Shown: positions 7,508-14,378 of the stretch, piece after piece
Layout: each line of letters opens with the position of its first letter
How positions within the stretch are numbered: position 1 is the first letter of the stretch
NCBI RefSeq assembly: GCF_017829975.1
Contig: NZ_JAEEGA010000002.1
Span: forward strand, 507,022 to 571,021
Reading direction: 5' to 3'
Source: Vagococcus allomyrinae
GTDB taxonomy: Bacteria > Bacillota > Bacilli > Lactobacillales > Vagococcaceae
DNA: 64,000 nt
Translations under genes and position numbers: made by a program
The notes under the pieces: generated by a model
What the model was told of the DNA's origin: nothing
The model's database searches: none
What the model saw: the letters and a program-made list of their open reading frames with translations, nothing else

Positions 7508-8371
7508 TTAAGAAATTGCCACACTTCTCTTATCCATCTCTTCATCTCTGGTCCCCCTGGTTTTCATCACATTCACAATTTCAGATGGGTTGTATTGGAG
7601 ATATCCCATCGTGGTTTTTAAATCACTATGTCCTAATATGTCCTTCAACATACTAAGCGCTCTCTGGTCTTGGGTAGTTCTTAAGAATTCTTTAGCAAAA
7701 TAATGCCTAAAGGCGTGAGGATAAACCTTCTTTTCCTTAACTCCACATATTCGTGCCGCCTGCTTCATACGATTCCTATATGTAGTTTGAGAAAAGCTAA
7801 ACATCGGCTTATCAGCATCTCTACCCTTGAAAAACTCTCTCAGCTCATCTTTTAACCAATCCGGCGCCCCAATTATCCTCGTTTTTCCCTTGTTGGTTAT
7901 TTCAATTTCTTCTGGTTCAATCTCGGCAAGCGTGAGATTGGTAGCTTCTGATATCCGAAGACCAGTGAAAGCGGTGAATTTCATTAGCATTCTTGTCTCT
8001 GGATGAGGACAAACCATGACTAAGGCCTCATATTCATCTGGCACCAAGAATTCTCTTGAACGTTTGTTCTGACGCTTAATCTTCTTTATTTTGTAATCAC
8101 TAGCTTTAAAGTTCATATCTATCGTTTCAATAAAATTGAAGTAGGTACTAAAAACAGTTATTTTTTGATTAGTAGTACTATCCAGATATCTCATCTCTTC
8201 CATCATGTATCGCTTGTAATCGACCATTAGATCAAAACTGAGTTCCTGGTAACCATTTGAAATTGCAAAGTTTTCTAATTGCCTTAAATTTGTCATATAA
8301 CCCCTTGCGGTTCCTTTTGCTGACTCATTTCTCTTCAAATGCTGACTGTACTTATCATATTCAATAATCAT
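7508..8371 (-). CDS. tyrosine recombinase (second recombinase of the prophage)
   Basis: 287 residues from the ATG at 8371, nine bases behind AAGGAG; the frame extends 12 codons further without a binding site. It has a SAM-like N-terminal domain and the catalytic set: R in FTGLRISEA, H-x-x-R in YPHAFRHYFA, H in LGHSDLKTTM and the nucleophile in GYLQYN. It resembles Xer-type recombinases more than the integrase at the prophage end. Lying between resolvase and zinc-ribbon genes, it may resolve replication products or act as a host Xer substitute; the role is inference. Confidence 0.85.
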   Translation of the reverse strand: MIIEYDKYSQHLKRNESAKGTARGYMTNLRQLENFAISNGYQELSFDLMVDYKRYMMEEMRYLDSTTNQKITVFSTYFNFIETIDMNFKASDYKIKKIKRQNKRSREFLVPDEYEALVMVCPHPETRMLMKFTAFTGLRISEATNLTLAEIEPEEIEITNKGKTRIIGAPDWLKDELREFFKGRDADKPMFSFSQTTYRNRMKQAARICGVKEKKVYPHAFRHYFAKEFLRTTQDQRALSMLKDILGHSDLKTTMGYLQYNPSEIVNVMKTRGTRDEEMDKRSVAIS

Positions 8372-8446
8372 TTTTCCCAACTCCTTAAAGTTTTGATAGT
8401 AGATCATTAATACTTAAGTGATATTCAATTTTCTTGTTGATAATAA

Positions 8447-8899
8447 TTAGATTAATTGCCCTGTTTCTTTTTCTAAAGTGCACCACTCCCTTTTAATTGA
8501 AATCATCTGACAATCAACTCCTGCAAAACGATAATTCTCAATACTTCCCTCTTCATTTCCATCTGAAAAGACAACGGCCATGCCTTCCATCACATTCACA
8601 TGCTTCTTAAACATCTCCAATTCTCGTTTATCAGCTGTTTCTAAAAAGTAATCCCGATTAAAGAACAGGACAGTTTCATTAATTCTTGTCATATCTGAAT
8701 ACGGTACAATTGTTCTTCCGTCTGCTATCAACACTTCCTTGTCATCATCTGGATGATTAATAGCAATAATCACTAAAGCTGACTTTTCATACTTTTTTTC
8801 CACTAAACCAATATACTCATGCTTAAACCTCTTATCTTCATCTCTTGGTCTTTTACACCTTAATTTGTCTAATACATTAACTGATTTTTCACTAACCAT
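8447..8899 (-). CDS. hypothetical phage protein
   Basis: 150 residues from the ATG at 8899 (GGAG nine bases away), overlapping the RecU stop by 8 bases. Mixed alpha/beta and soluble (ALVIIAINHPDDDKEVLIAD). No recognised family. Coupling to RecU suggests a role in the recombination/replication module. Confidence 0.6.
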   Translation of the reverse strand: MVSEKSVNVLDKLRCKRPRDEDKRFKHEYIGLVEKKYEKSALVIIAINHPDDDKEVLIADGRTIVPYSDMTRINETVLFFNRDYFLETADKRELEMFKKHVNVMEGMAVVFSDGNEEGSIENYRFAGVDCQMISIKREWCTLEKETGQLI

Positions 8900-9422
8900 T
8901 TTCACCATCTCCATTCTCATAATCTAGAAATCTTATCATTCCAGGGGTAAGTACTTTAAAAGGGCCCAAATCTTTCTCAGTCATATACTTTCTCCCATAA
9001 CGAGACTTCATCTCTTCCCAAATGTTCCACTGAATAAAAGCATAGGTATTATGGACTCCTACACAAACGCCTGTCAAAGCTCCTTTTTCATAGTGCGATC
9101 TTAAATAAGATTCCTGCGCTGCTGATAACACGCTCTTATTAATTCTTCTTTCTTTAGATAGTGAGTATTTTGCCTCAAATACTATCGCTTGACCTCCAAG
9201 TAGTGTCCCTTGAAAATCTGGTTGGGCTTTTCCGGCAGACCTTACCTTGAACTCACCATCTCCCAATTTTTGAATCACTCTGAATGGCTCCGGTGTTTTG
9301 CTGATCTCAGCTAATCCCTTTCGACGATAATACTCGCATCCCTGCAGTATCATCTCTTCAAACGAGTGTCCTCTTGCATTATTCACTCTACTTCTAAAAC
9401 TATGATTATAACGAGTAGCCAT
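8892..9422 (-). CDS. RecU-like Holliday junction resolvase
   Basis: 176 residues. RGHSFEEMI, the acidic cluster QPDFQGTLLGGQAIVFEAKY (the D-x-n-E-x-K nuclease core) and the later HNTYAFIQWN agree with RecU resolvases, which cut Holliday junctions. Phage copies process replication and recombination intermediates before packaging. It is slightly shorter than chromosomal RecU (about 200). It lies directly downstream of the HUH replication gene. Confidence 0.8.
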   Translation of the reverse strand: MATRYNHSFRSRVNNARGHSFEEMILQGCEYYRRKGLAEISKTPEPFRVIQKLGDGEFKVRSAGKAQPDFQGTLLGGQAIVFEAKYSLSKERRINKSVLSAAQESYLRSHYEKGALTGVCVGVHNTYAFIQWNIWEEMKSRYGRKYMTEKDLGPFKVLTPGMIRFLDYENGDGENG

Positions 9423-9444
9423 TTTTATCCCTCATCTTTCATTG

Positions 9445-10479
9445 CTATTCTTGTTGCTTAATTAACACCAATCCGTCACCCTTCATTTTTCTTCTATAAG
9501 AAGGCATTCCATAATGAGCTACTGTGGATTTTTTTACGCCTCTCTGAATAGCTATCTCCTCAATGGAACCACTAGCCAATATCTCTCCTCCTTTACATAA
9601 AAAATAGTGAGCGTTATTCCGTTGCTCCTCTATCCATTGCTTTTTGGTCATCTCTACGATACTTGTTTTAGTCATATGGTATGGAACTACGCCATCTTTT
9701 GGCTTTTTCCACATTTTTAGATAGAAGTAATAGCCCGTCATCTCGTTTTCGTAAAACTTTATCTCACTTATTAAATGATTTGGGTACTTTTTCTTGAACA
9801 TCTCTTCTCCACAATCATTGCTTAAGGCATATTTTTCTAATTGACGCCTTGTATATTTTTTATCGTTTAGTTTTGGTGGCTTTGGCTTTTCTAAGTTTCG
9901 ACTGCTTGACCATCGCTTCTTCCCCTCTGGCTTTTTCAACATGTATTGAGTTAGCCCTTCTACACCGTTACCATCAAATTGAAGACGTCTGGCATTACAT
10001 CGCCCTATAGGTTTCTGGTTCTTTCCACGCCCCTTGACCCACAGTCCCTCCAATGCCTCTCTTCCAAGGTCACCTGAGATAATTAGATGATGATGGATAT
10101 TAATTTTCTTTTTGCCATCTGAGTGTTCTGTCACAACCATCCATTTCAATTCTGGAAGACCTAACTTTTTGATCTTGCGCTTTGCTCTGTCTAAGTAATT
10201 CCTTATCTCTGTCTGAGCATCCTCTACCGTTTTTGGTCTAAATTCATTATTGTAATCTAGTCCTAATACTAACGACGTCTCATCAAAATTCGCCATAACA
10301 GTTTGGTGAAATTTCCTCTTACTATTTCGATCGTTTAAATTCACTTGAGTATCACTAGAAGGAGCTCCTTTTTTCCTTACCCCCTCCTTAGCGTATTTCT
10401 CTTGATCAATCGACCTAGGAAAGATATCCACCTCTACATAACTCTTCCCACAATTGATTCTCTTCTCCCGTATAAACAT
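9445..10479 (-). CDS. HUH-type rolling-circle replication protein
   Basis: 344 residues from the ATG at 10479 (AGGAG seven bases away). WMVVTEHSDG then INIHHHLIISGD holds the HUH metal-binding histidines; LTQYMLKKPEGKKRW provides the YxxxK tyrosine motif. These are motifs 2 and 3 of rolling-circle Rep and relaxase proteins, which nick an origin and stay covalently bound through the tyrosine. After residue 275 a separate module (AHYFLCKGGEILASGSIEEI, then GVKKSTVAHYG) resembles small stand-alone phage proteins, so this looks like a fusion. It probably starts replication of the excised phage. Confidence 0.8.
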   Translation of the reverse strand: MFIREKRINCGKSYVEVDIFPRSIDQEKYAKEGVRKKGAPSSDTQVNLNDRNSKRKFHQTVMANFDETSLVLGLDYNNEFRPKTVEDAQTEIRNYLDRAKRKIKKLGLPELKWMVVTEHSDGKKKINIHHHLIISGDLGREALEGLWVKGRGKNQKPIGRCNARRLQFDGNGVEGLTQYMLKKPEGKKRWSSSRNLEKPKPPKLNDKKYTRRQLEKYALSNDCGEEMFKKKYPNHLISEIKFYENEMTGYYFYLKMWKKPKDGVVPYHMTKTSIVEMTKKQWIEEQRNNAHYFLCKGGEILASGSIEEIAIQRGVKKSTVAHYGMPSYRRKMKGDGLVLIKQQE

Positions 10480-10535
10480 ATTCAATCTCCTATATCATTT
10501 CTTTGCTCATAACGTTAATACCCTATACAAGACCG

Positions 10536-10561
10536 TTAAAGGCTATTGATAAAGCCTTTAA
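10536..10561. repeat. perfect inverted repeat upstream of the HUH gene
   Basis: Arms TTAAAGGCT (10536-10544) and AGCCTTTAA (10553-10561) are perfect nine-base complements around an eight-base loop. No T-tract follows on either strand, so it is not an intrinsic terminator. A cruciform near an HUH gene is where a nicking origin could lie, but no nick site can be read with confidence. Confidence 0.5.
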
Positions 10562-10576
10562 AATCAACGATTCAAA

Positions 10577-10676
10577 TTGTATATTTTCTCGAAAAATGAT
10601 ATAATTGATTTAGTTGAATCGATATTTTTTCGAGATATGTCGTCGAGTTCTAGTAAAACTCAACGACTATTTTTTT
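10577..10676 (+). ncRNA. candidate antisense RNA opposite the HUH gene leader
   Basis: TTGTAT (10577-10582), 17 bases and TATAAT (10600-10605) form a good rightward promoter. About 28 bases past the expected start near 10612 lies a hairpin (GTCGTCGAGTT 10639-10649, AACTCAACGAC 10657-10667) followed by TATTTTTTT. This predicts an RNA of about 64 bases with no reading frame, antisense to the 5' leader of the leftward replication gene, as in rolling-circle plasmids. The stem has one C-A mismatch on this strand and would be fully paired (U-G) on the other. Confidence 0.45.
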
Positions 10677-10963
10677 GCGTGCTCATTTAATATTTTGTAT
10701 CCTTCTGATACGTAATCTTTTTTAGGTTTCCTATAAGGGAGCCTCACTACTGGGTCCCAACAAAAATGTCCGTTTTTACATAAAAACTTATAAAGGCTCC
10801 CATCTTTCGGTTTAAAGCATTCATTCTTCCCATTTGCAATGCAATGTGTTTCGATGTGATAGCCTCGTTCTTCATAATCATTTTGACTGGTAATTTGATA
10901 GCCTCGCTCTTCCAATAATTCAATGGACGCTGCCACTTGTTCTTGAGTCGTTTCATTAAACAT
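10667..10963 (-). CDS. hypothetical phage protein
   Basis: 98 residues from the ATG at 10963 behind GAGGTG. It contains a repeat-like helical N-terminus and two cysteine-histidine stretches (HIETHCIANGKNECF, FLCKNGHFCWDP) that could bind metal. No recognised family. Confidence 0.55.
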   Translation of the reverse strand: MFNETTQEQVAASIELLEERGYQITSQNDYEERGYHIETHCIANGKNECFKPKDGSLYKFLCKNGHFCWDPVVRLPYRKPKKDYVSEGYKILNEHAKK

Positions 10964-10979
10964 GTTCAATCACCTCTTA

Positions 10980-11195
10980 CTAGCTGATGATCAACTTCTC
11001 TGACTTTGCCTCGCTTACATTCACTTCTTTTGCATTTCTTTCAAAATAGATTGAACTTTTTCCGGTTCTTAACCACGTATGCTCCGAATCCTCACTTGAT
11101 GAGAGCATAATCCCTTCCGGAATCACTTTTTTGACAAAATAATAACTGCCATCTAATAGATACCAGCAATTATCTTTTATTTCTTGGTATGTCAC
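10980..11195 (-). CDS. hypothetical small phage protein
   Basis: 71 residues from a GTG at 11195 with GGAGAGGGG seven bases upstream; an ATG at 11213 would add six residues but has no binding site. YQEIKDNCWYLLDGSYYFVK suggests a small beta-rich protein. It overlaps the end of the preceding gene. Unknown function. Confidence 0.5.
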   Translation of the reverse strand: MTYQEIKDNCWYLLDGSYYFVKKVIPEGIMLSSSEDSEHTWLRTGKSSIYFERNAKEVNVSEAKSEKLIIS

Positions 11196-11520
11196 GAAAA
11201 CGCCCCTCTCCATACATTTTTAATCCCGCATCATCTACAATTCCTTTGCACATATTAAACGTATAAATATCCTCTGGTGTTGATGAACGGTAACCTTTCC
11301 TTTCAGCTCCTGCCAAAAGCAAGGCGTTTACTTTAACATTCTGCTCATGCATGACCGTCTTAGATTGGAGCCGTTCGCCAGTTAATATGTTGTTATCCAC
11401 AGTTTCCACATGGTAAATTGTAAAATGTTTAATACCATCTTCAATAAAATTACGCGTAATATAAGTGTCTACCATGTCATCAAATCGATTAGTCGATATT
11501 TTGAGGATATTCATTTTCAT
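11170..11520 (-). CDS. hypothetical phage protein
   Basis: 116 residues, mixed alpha/beta, no recognised domain. It overlaps the membrane-protein gene upstream by 32 bases and the next gene by 26, showing the compact early-operon packing. The start site is uncertain because the binding site is weak. Confidence 0.5.
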   Translation of the reverse strand: MKMNILKISTNRFDDMVDTYITRNFIEDGIKHFTIYHVETVDNNILTGERLQSKTVMHEQNVKVNALLLAGAERKGYRSSTPEDIYTFNMCKGIVDDAGLKMYGEGRFRDIPRNKR

Positions 11521-11788
11521 TCTGCTCTAACTCTTTTTCTAACCTTCTGATATATCGCCATCTCTTCATTGCAAATTTGTCTTGTTTATCGATTTCAGCT
11601 ATAGCCATAAACAATGTTAAGAGACAAGCCGCAATGATACATATGACGAGTATTGGCATCCATCTCTGAGGGCCATCAAAATAATGATAGACCTTAGCTA
11701 AACTAACAAAAATGCCTAGCACAAAACAGAACGAAAACATCAACATGTGCATCGCTACATAAACCACTTTTCTAGTGTTAACTGACAA
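11489..11788 (-). CDS. small membrane protein, two transmembrane helices
   Basis: 99 residues. Two hydrophobic helices (VAMHMLMFSFCFVLGIFVSL and, after a short loop, MPILVICIIAACLLTLFMAI) are followed by a charged coiled C-terminus (RRLEKELEQNENEY). The TTG start has AAAGGAG about ten bases upstream. Small membrane proteins in phage early regions sometimes exclude superinfecting phage; no such assignment can be made from sequence. Confidence 0.6.
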   Translation of the reverse strand: MSVNTRKVVYVAMHMLMFSFCFVLGIFVSLAKVYHYFDGPQRWMPILVICIIAACLLTLFMAIAEIDKQDKFAMKRWRYIRRLEKELEQNENEYPQNID

Positions 11789-11819
11789 TCTCTTTCGCTC
11801 CTTTCTTACATTCCATACA

Positions 11820-12206
11820 TTAATACTTCAACCCATCCTGATATCGAGGTAGTTCTTCATCAAGCATTCTTAGTTGCTTTATTTCAACCCCATTGTCAGA
11901 TTGGCTTACAATTGTACACGTGTCTGTTCCAGCAACTACTGTAATAAACTCAGAGTCTGAAGAATGATAAAACTTTCGAATTTCTTTGGTTTCATTTATT
12001 TCCTCAACTGAAATAGTACCAGCGCATATTGTTCCAGCTGATATCTTATCCGTCGCTTCTGGCTTGCCAGAGGTATACCAGCTTCTCTCTAGATAGGTTG
12101 TTTCTGCTGACTTTAATATTTCTTGAACTTCTAATGCACTCATTCCATATTTGATCAACATTCCTACTATTCGAGAAACCACACTTACTTTTTTCCTATC
12201 ATTCAT
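11820..12206 (-). CDS. hypothetical phage protein
   Basis: 128 residues with a predicted helical N-terminus (SRIVGMLIKYGMSALEVQEI) and a beta-rich remainder. No recognised family. AAGGAG lies seven bases before the ATG. Confidence 0.55.
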   Translation of the reverse strand: MNDRKKVSVVSRIVGMLIKYGMSALEVQEILKSAETTYLERSWYTSGKPEATDKISAGTICAGTISVEEINETKEIRKFYHSSDSEFITVVAGTDTCTIVSQSDNGVEIKQLRMLDEELPRYQDGLKY

Positions 12207-12220
12207 GTCGTTACTCCTTC

Positions 12221-12388
12221 TTAGTTAAAATTTTTTGACAATATGATGCTTGCTAATTTTTCCATTTGTTCTGAAATGTGAATAATTTCATAATTATCTG
12301 GTGTTTCTTGTGCTTTTTCTTTAAGCAACTCCAATTGCCCAAAGATGATGTCGCGAGTCTTTTTTTGTATTTCGTTAATATCTTTCAT
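12221..12388 (-). CDS. small phage protein (55 residues)
   Basis: ATG at 12388 behind GAAAGGAAGTG opens a 55-residue helical frame starting MKDINEIQKKTRDIIFGQLE and ending ASIILSKNFN. The spacing and binding site fit the surrounding operon. No recognised family. Confidence 0.5.
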   Translation of the reverse strand: MKDINEIQKKTRDIIFGQLELLKEKAQETPDNYEIIHISEQMEKLASIILSKNFN

Positions 12389-12431
12389 CTCTTTCACTTC
12401 CTTTCAAATAAAGGCTCGATTGTGTACAAAG

Positions 12432-12717
12432 TTAAATAGTTACTTCATCATTTTTCTCATTAATTTTTATTTCTCTCCATGCATCTCTAATTTCTGGATA
12501 AAGCCATAACCTTTTTTTCCCCTCATTGACTTGAAGCTTATAAAATTCTGGTTGACTAACATACTTCGTTTCTAAAGTAGAGCGACTAACACCTGTAATT
12601 TCAATTAGTCCCTCCATAGGAATAGTCGCTTTGACTAGCTCAGATGGGAAACTTGCATCTACCTTTTCTTTAATACACTGTTTCGCATATTCAACTGGAT
12701 TAAATGATTCTCCCATC
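12432..12717 (-). CDS. DUF771-like DNA-binding phage protein
   Basis: About 94 residues if started at the ATG near 12717, which has AGGAG about nine bases upstream; the open frame extends to 12803 but the ATG at 12797 lacks a binding site. MEGLIEITGVSRSTLETKYV with SQPEFYKLQ and LWLYPEIRDAWREI is a helix-turn-helix of the DUF771/excisionase type. These proteins occur near the early promoter of lactobacillal prophages and may act in excision or early regulation. Confidence 0.65.
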
Positions 12718-12839
12718 TCTTTTAGCTCCTCTCTTATATTTCGAGATAATGATAGCGCTATATTAAACCTACAATATTTTTGATATACTTGATTCATCAG
12801 CAAGTGGTCTGTTGAAATACTGATAAGGAGGTGAATACA

Positions 12840-13037
12840 TTGTTACCTTCAATAAATAAAGAGCTATTTGCTGAATTATGTGTCAAAACCTTGGAACCAC
12901 ATAACGGCTCAGATGAAGCCCTTTAACTCGCTCTGACCACTTATATTAACGCCTGTAAAATTGCACAACGTCATCAAAATGAATTGCTTAAAGCAATAAG
13001 CGAAAACGAACCTGATCCAAACAGCTTGCAGTTATAA
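12840..13037 (+). pseudogene. rightward small phage gene with an in-frame TAA at codon 29
   Basis: A perfect AAGGAGGTG (12825-12833) precedes a TTG at 12840. The frame reads 28 codons (starting MLPSINKELFAELCV, ending GSDEAL), then TAA at 12924-12926, then 36 more open codons (LALTTYINACKIAQRHQNEL and on) to a TAA at 13035-13037. The helical, polar composition continues across the stop, so this looks like a 65-residue protein broken by one substitution. No recognised family. Confidence 0.55.
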
Positions 13038-13040
13038 AAA

Positions 13041-13238
13041 TCACTTTGTGTACAACGACTGAAGAATTTGAGAAACCCCACTTCTTTGTTCTTCGGTCAT
13101 TTTCAATCTATCCATCTCAAACACCAATACTTGTGATAATGCTAAAATTTTCATTCCTGGATGATCGTAATCATTCACTACGTTCTCAAATTTACCTTTA
13201 AGCGTTTCTAAACGATGATTTGGCTCTTCTTTCCCCAT
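13041..13238 (-). CDS. hypothetical small phage protein
   Basis: 65 residues, helical and charged (LALSQVLVFEMDRLKMTEEQ). AAGGAGG lies eight bases before the ATG at 13238; an upstream GTG overlaps that site and is rejected. It is the second gene of the leftward early operon, after the Cro-like gene. Confidence 0.6.
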   Translation of the reverse strand: MGKEEPNHRLETLKGKFENVVNDYDHPGMKILALSQVLVFEMDRLKMTEEQRSGVSQILQSLYTK

Positions 13239-13307
13239 CTCTTTCACCTCCTTTCAAATTCTTTTCCCCATTTTCAATTAAATTAGAGCTTTCTTCACAT
13301 TCATACG

Positions 13308-13565
13308 TTATACTAACTCCTTAAGTTCAGTTTTCTGAACTGAAACTTTAAAAAAATATAATGATATATCATCATCACATATTCCCAAAATACTAGATAA
13401 AGCCAATATTTCAATCGAATCAAATCTTGCCTTATTATTTAATTTATTACTTAAAGAAGTTTTTGACATTTTTAATGATTTAGCTAATTCTTCTTGGGTA
13501 AAACCTCTGCTTCTAAACCTTCCCCTCAATTCAGAGTAATCAAAGTATACAATTTCTTCCATCAT
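13308..13565 (-). CDS. Cro-like regulator, DUF739 family
   Basis: About 85 residues. FDYSELRGRFRSRGFTQEEL followed by AKSLKMSKTSLSNKLNNKARF is a lambda-Cro-type helix-turn-helix, and the ending YFFKVSVQKTE is characteristic of DUF739. It is the first gene of the leftward early operon, directly under a consensus promoter with an operator, and should oppose the divergent CI-like repressor. Either ATG at 13565 or 13562 can serve behind AAGAGG. Confidence 0.85.
   Translation of the reverse strand: MMEEIVYFDYSELRGRFRSRGFTQEELAKSLKMSKTSLSNKLNNKARFDSIEILALSSILGICDDDISLYFFKVSVQKTELKELV
13326..13341. promoter_or_regulatory. repressor operator copy inside the 3' end of the Cro-like gene
   Basis: TTCAGTTTTCTGAACT, with AGTTCAG/CTGAACT arms that are perfect complements (13324-13341). 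The same 16-base pattern recurs twice between the divergent promoters, which identifies it as an operator half-system. Confidence 0.5.
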
Positions 13566-13581
13566 TACCACCTCTTCCCAG

Positions 13582-13597
13582 TTTAGTTATCTGAACT
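13582..13597. promoter_or_regulatory. repressor operator copy downstream of the early -10
   Basis: TTTAGTTATCTGAACT matches the operator pattern TTYAGTTWTCTRAACT. It lies at the transcription start of the leftward early promoter, where a bound repressor would block it. Confidence 0.55.
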
Positions 13598-13604
13598 TAC
13601 GGCT

Positions 13605-13633
13605 AGTATACCCCCAAAGTTTTTCCTTGTCAA
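13605..13633 (-). promoter_or_regulatory. leftward early promoter (Cro side)
   Basis: Read leftward: TTGACA (13633-13628), 17 bases, TATACT (13610-13605). The -35 is a perfect consensus and the -10 has five of six bases. It should drive the whole early operon. Confidence 0.8.
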
Positions 13634-13641
13634 CAGTATAA

Positions 13642-13657
13642 TTCAGTTTTCTAAACT
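13642..13657. promoter_or_regulatory. repressor operator copy between the divergent promoters
   Basis: TTCAGTTTTCTAAACT, the third copy of the operator pattern, just upstream of the leftward -35. A partial fourth copy (AACTGAACTTA, about 13680-13691) overlaps the repressor promoter spacer. Confidence 0.5.
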
Positions 13658-13672
13658 TTTTTTCAAAAATAA

Positions 13673-13701
13673 TTGATTTTAACTGAACTTAGCTATATAC
13701 T
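13673..13701 (+). promoter_or_regulatory. rightward repressor promoter (CI side)
   Basis: TTGATT (13673-13678), 17 bases, TATACT (13696-13701), divergent from the early promoter and followed by GGAGGTG at 13714-13720. Confidence 0.7.
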
Positions 13702-13727
13702 TAATATGATTTCGGAGGTGATGTCAC

Positions 13728-14195
13728 ATAGAAAATTTTGCATCTCGTTTAAAAAAAGCTATGGATATAAGAAATATTAAAGCGATCGACCTTTCATATA
13801 AGACAGGTATTGGGAAATCTTCAATCAGTCAATGGTTATCAGGAAAATACGAAGCTAAGCAGGATAAAATTTATATATTGGCGAAAGTATTGAATGTTGA
13901 TGAAGCATGGCTCATGGGATTAGACGTTCCAATGGAAAAGAAACTATCTTTTTCGCACATGTATGAGCAACTACCAAAAAATCGAAAAAAACAAGTCATA
14001 GCGTACACGAAGCAACAGTATACCGATTTTCTTAAATCAAATGAAGATATAATAGAGAATGAGGAAATATCAACCTATACTTCTCTGTTTAACTCGCTTG
14101 ATGACGATGGAAAAGAACTTGCAATAGACAATTTAAAGGCACTACAAAAGAAATTTTCAAAGAAACATCCAAACAACAACCAAGATGTAAGCTAA
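13728..14195 (+). CDS. CI-like phage repressor, apparent ATA start
   Basis: An HTH_XRE domain (AIDLSYKTGIGKSSISQWLS, then KYEAKQDKIYILAKVLNVDEAWLMG) is followed by a helical tail; 144 residues from the ATG at 13761. Homologues of this type begin about eleven residues earlier with a helix-1 segment, here ENFASRLKKA, and the frame is open back to 13728. The codon at the right distance from GGAGGTG is ATA, where ATG is expected. Either ATA is used weakly, or translation starts at 13761 without a binding site, cutting helix 1. No protease domain is present. Confidence 0.75.
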   Translation: MENFASRLKKAMDIRNIKAIDLSYKTGIGKSSISQWLSGKYEAKQDKIYILAKVLNVDEAWLMGLDVPMEKKLSFSHMYEQLPKNRKKQVIAYTKQQYTDFLKSNEDIIENEEISTYTSLFNSLDDDGKELAIDNLKALQKKFSKKHPNNNQDVS

Positions 14196-14378
14196 TGCCA
14201 GATTACTTGAAATTAGTGATTGATAATACTAAAAATAGATAAAGACAACTTAATGCTACAAATAGAAACTCACCTTTTCATCTGAGCGGATGATGGGAAG
14301 TTTCATGCAGAATACTGAATTGGACATTCACTTTAGCATAAGCTGAACAAAACTATTCAATTTCTAGGAGGTATTAAA

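Noticed and set aside
13721..13780. ATG at 13721 as the repressor start
   Set aside because: It is out of frame with the repressor and meets a stop after 19 codons; it also touches the binding site.
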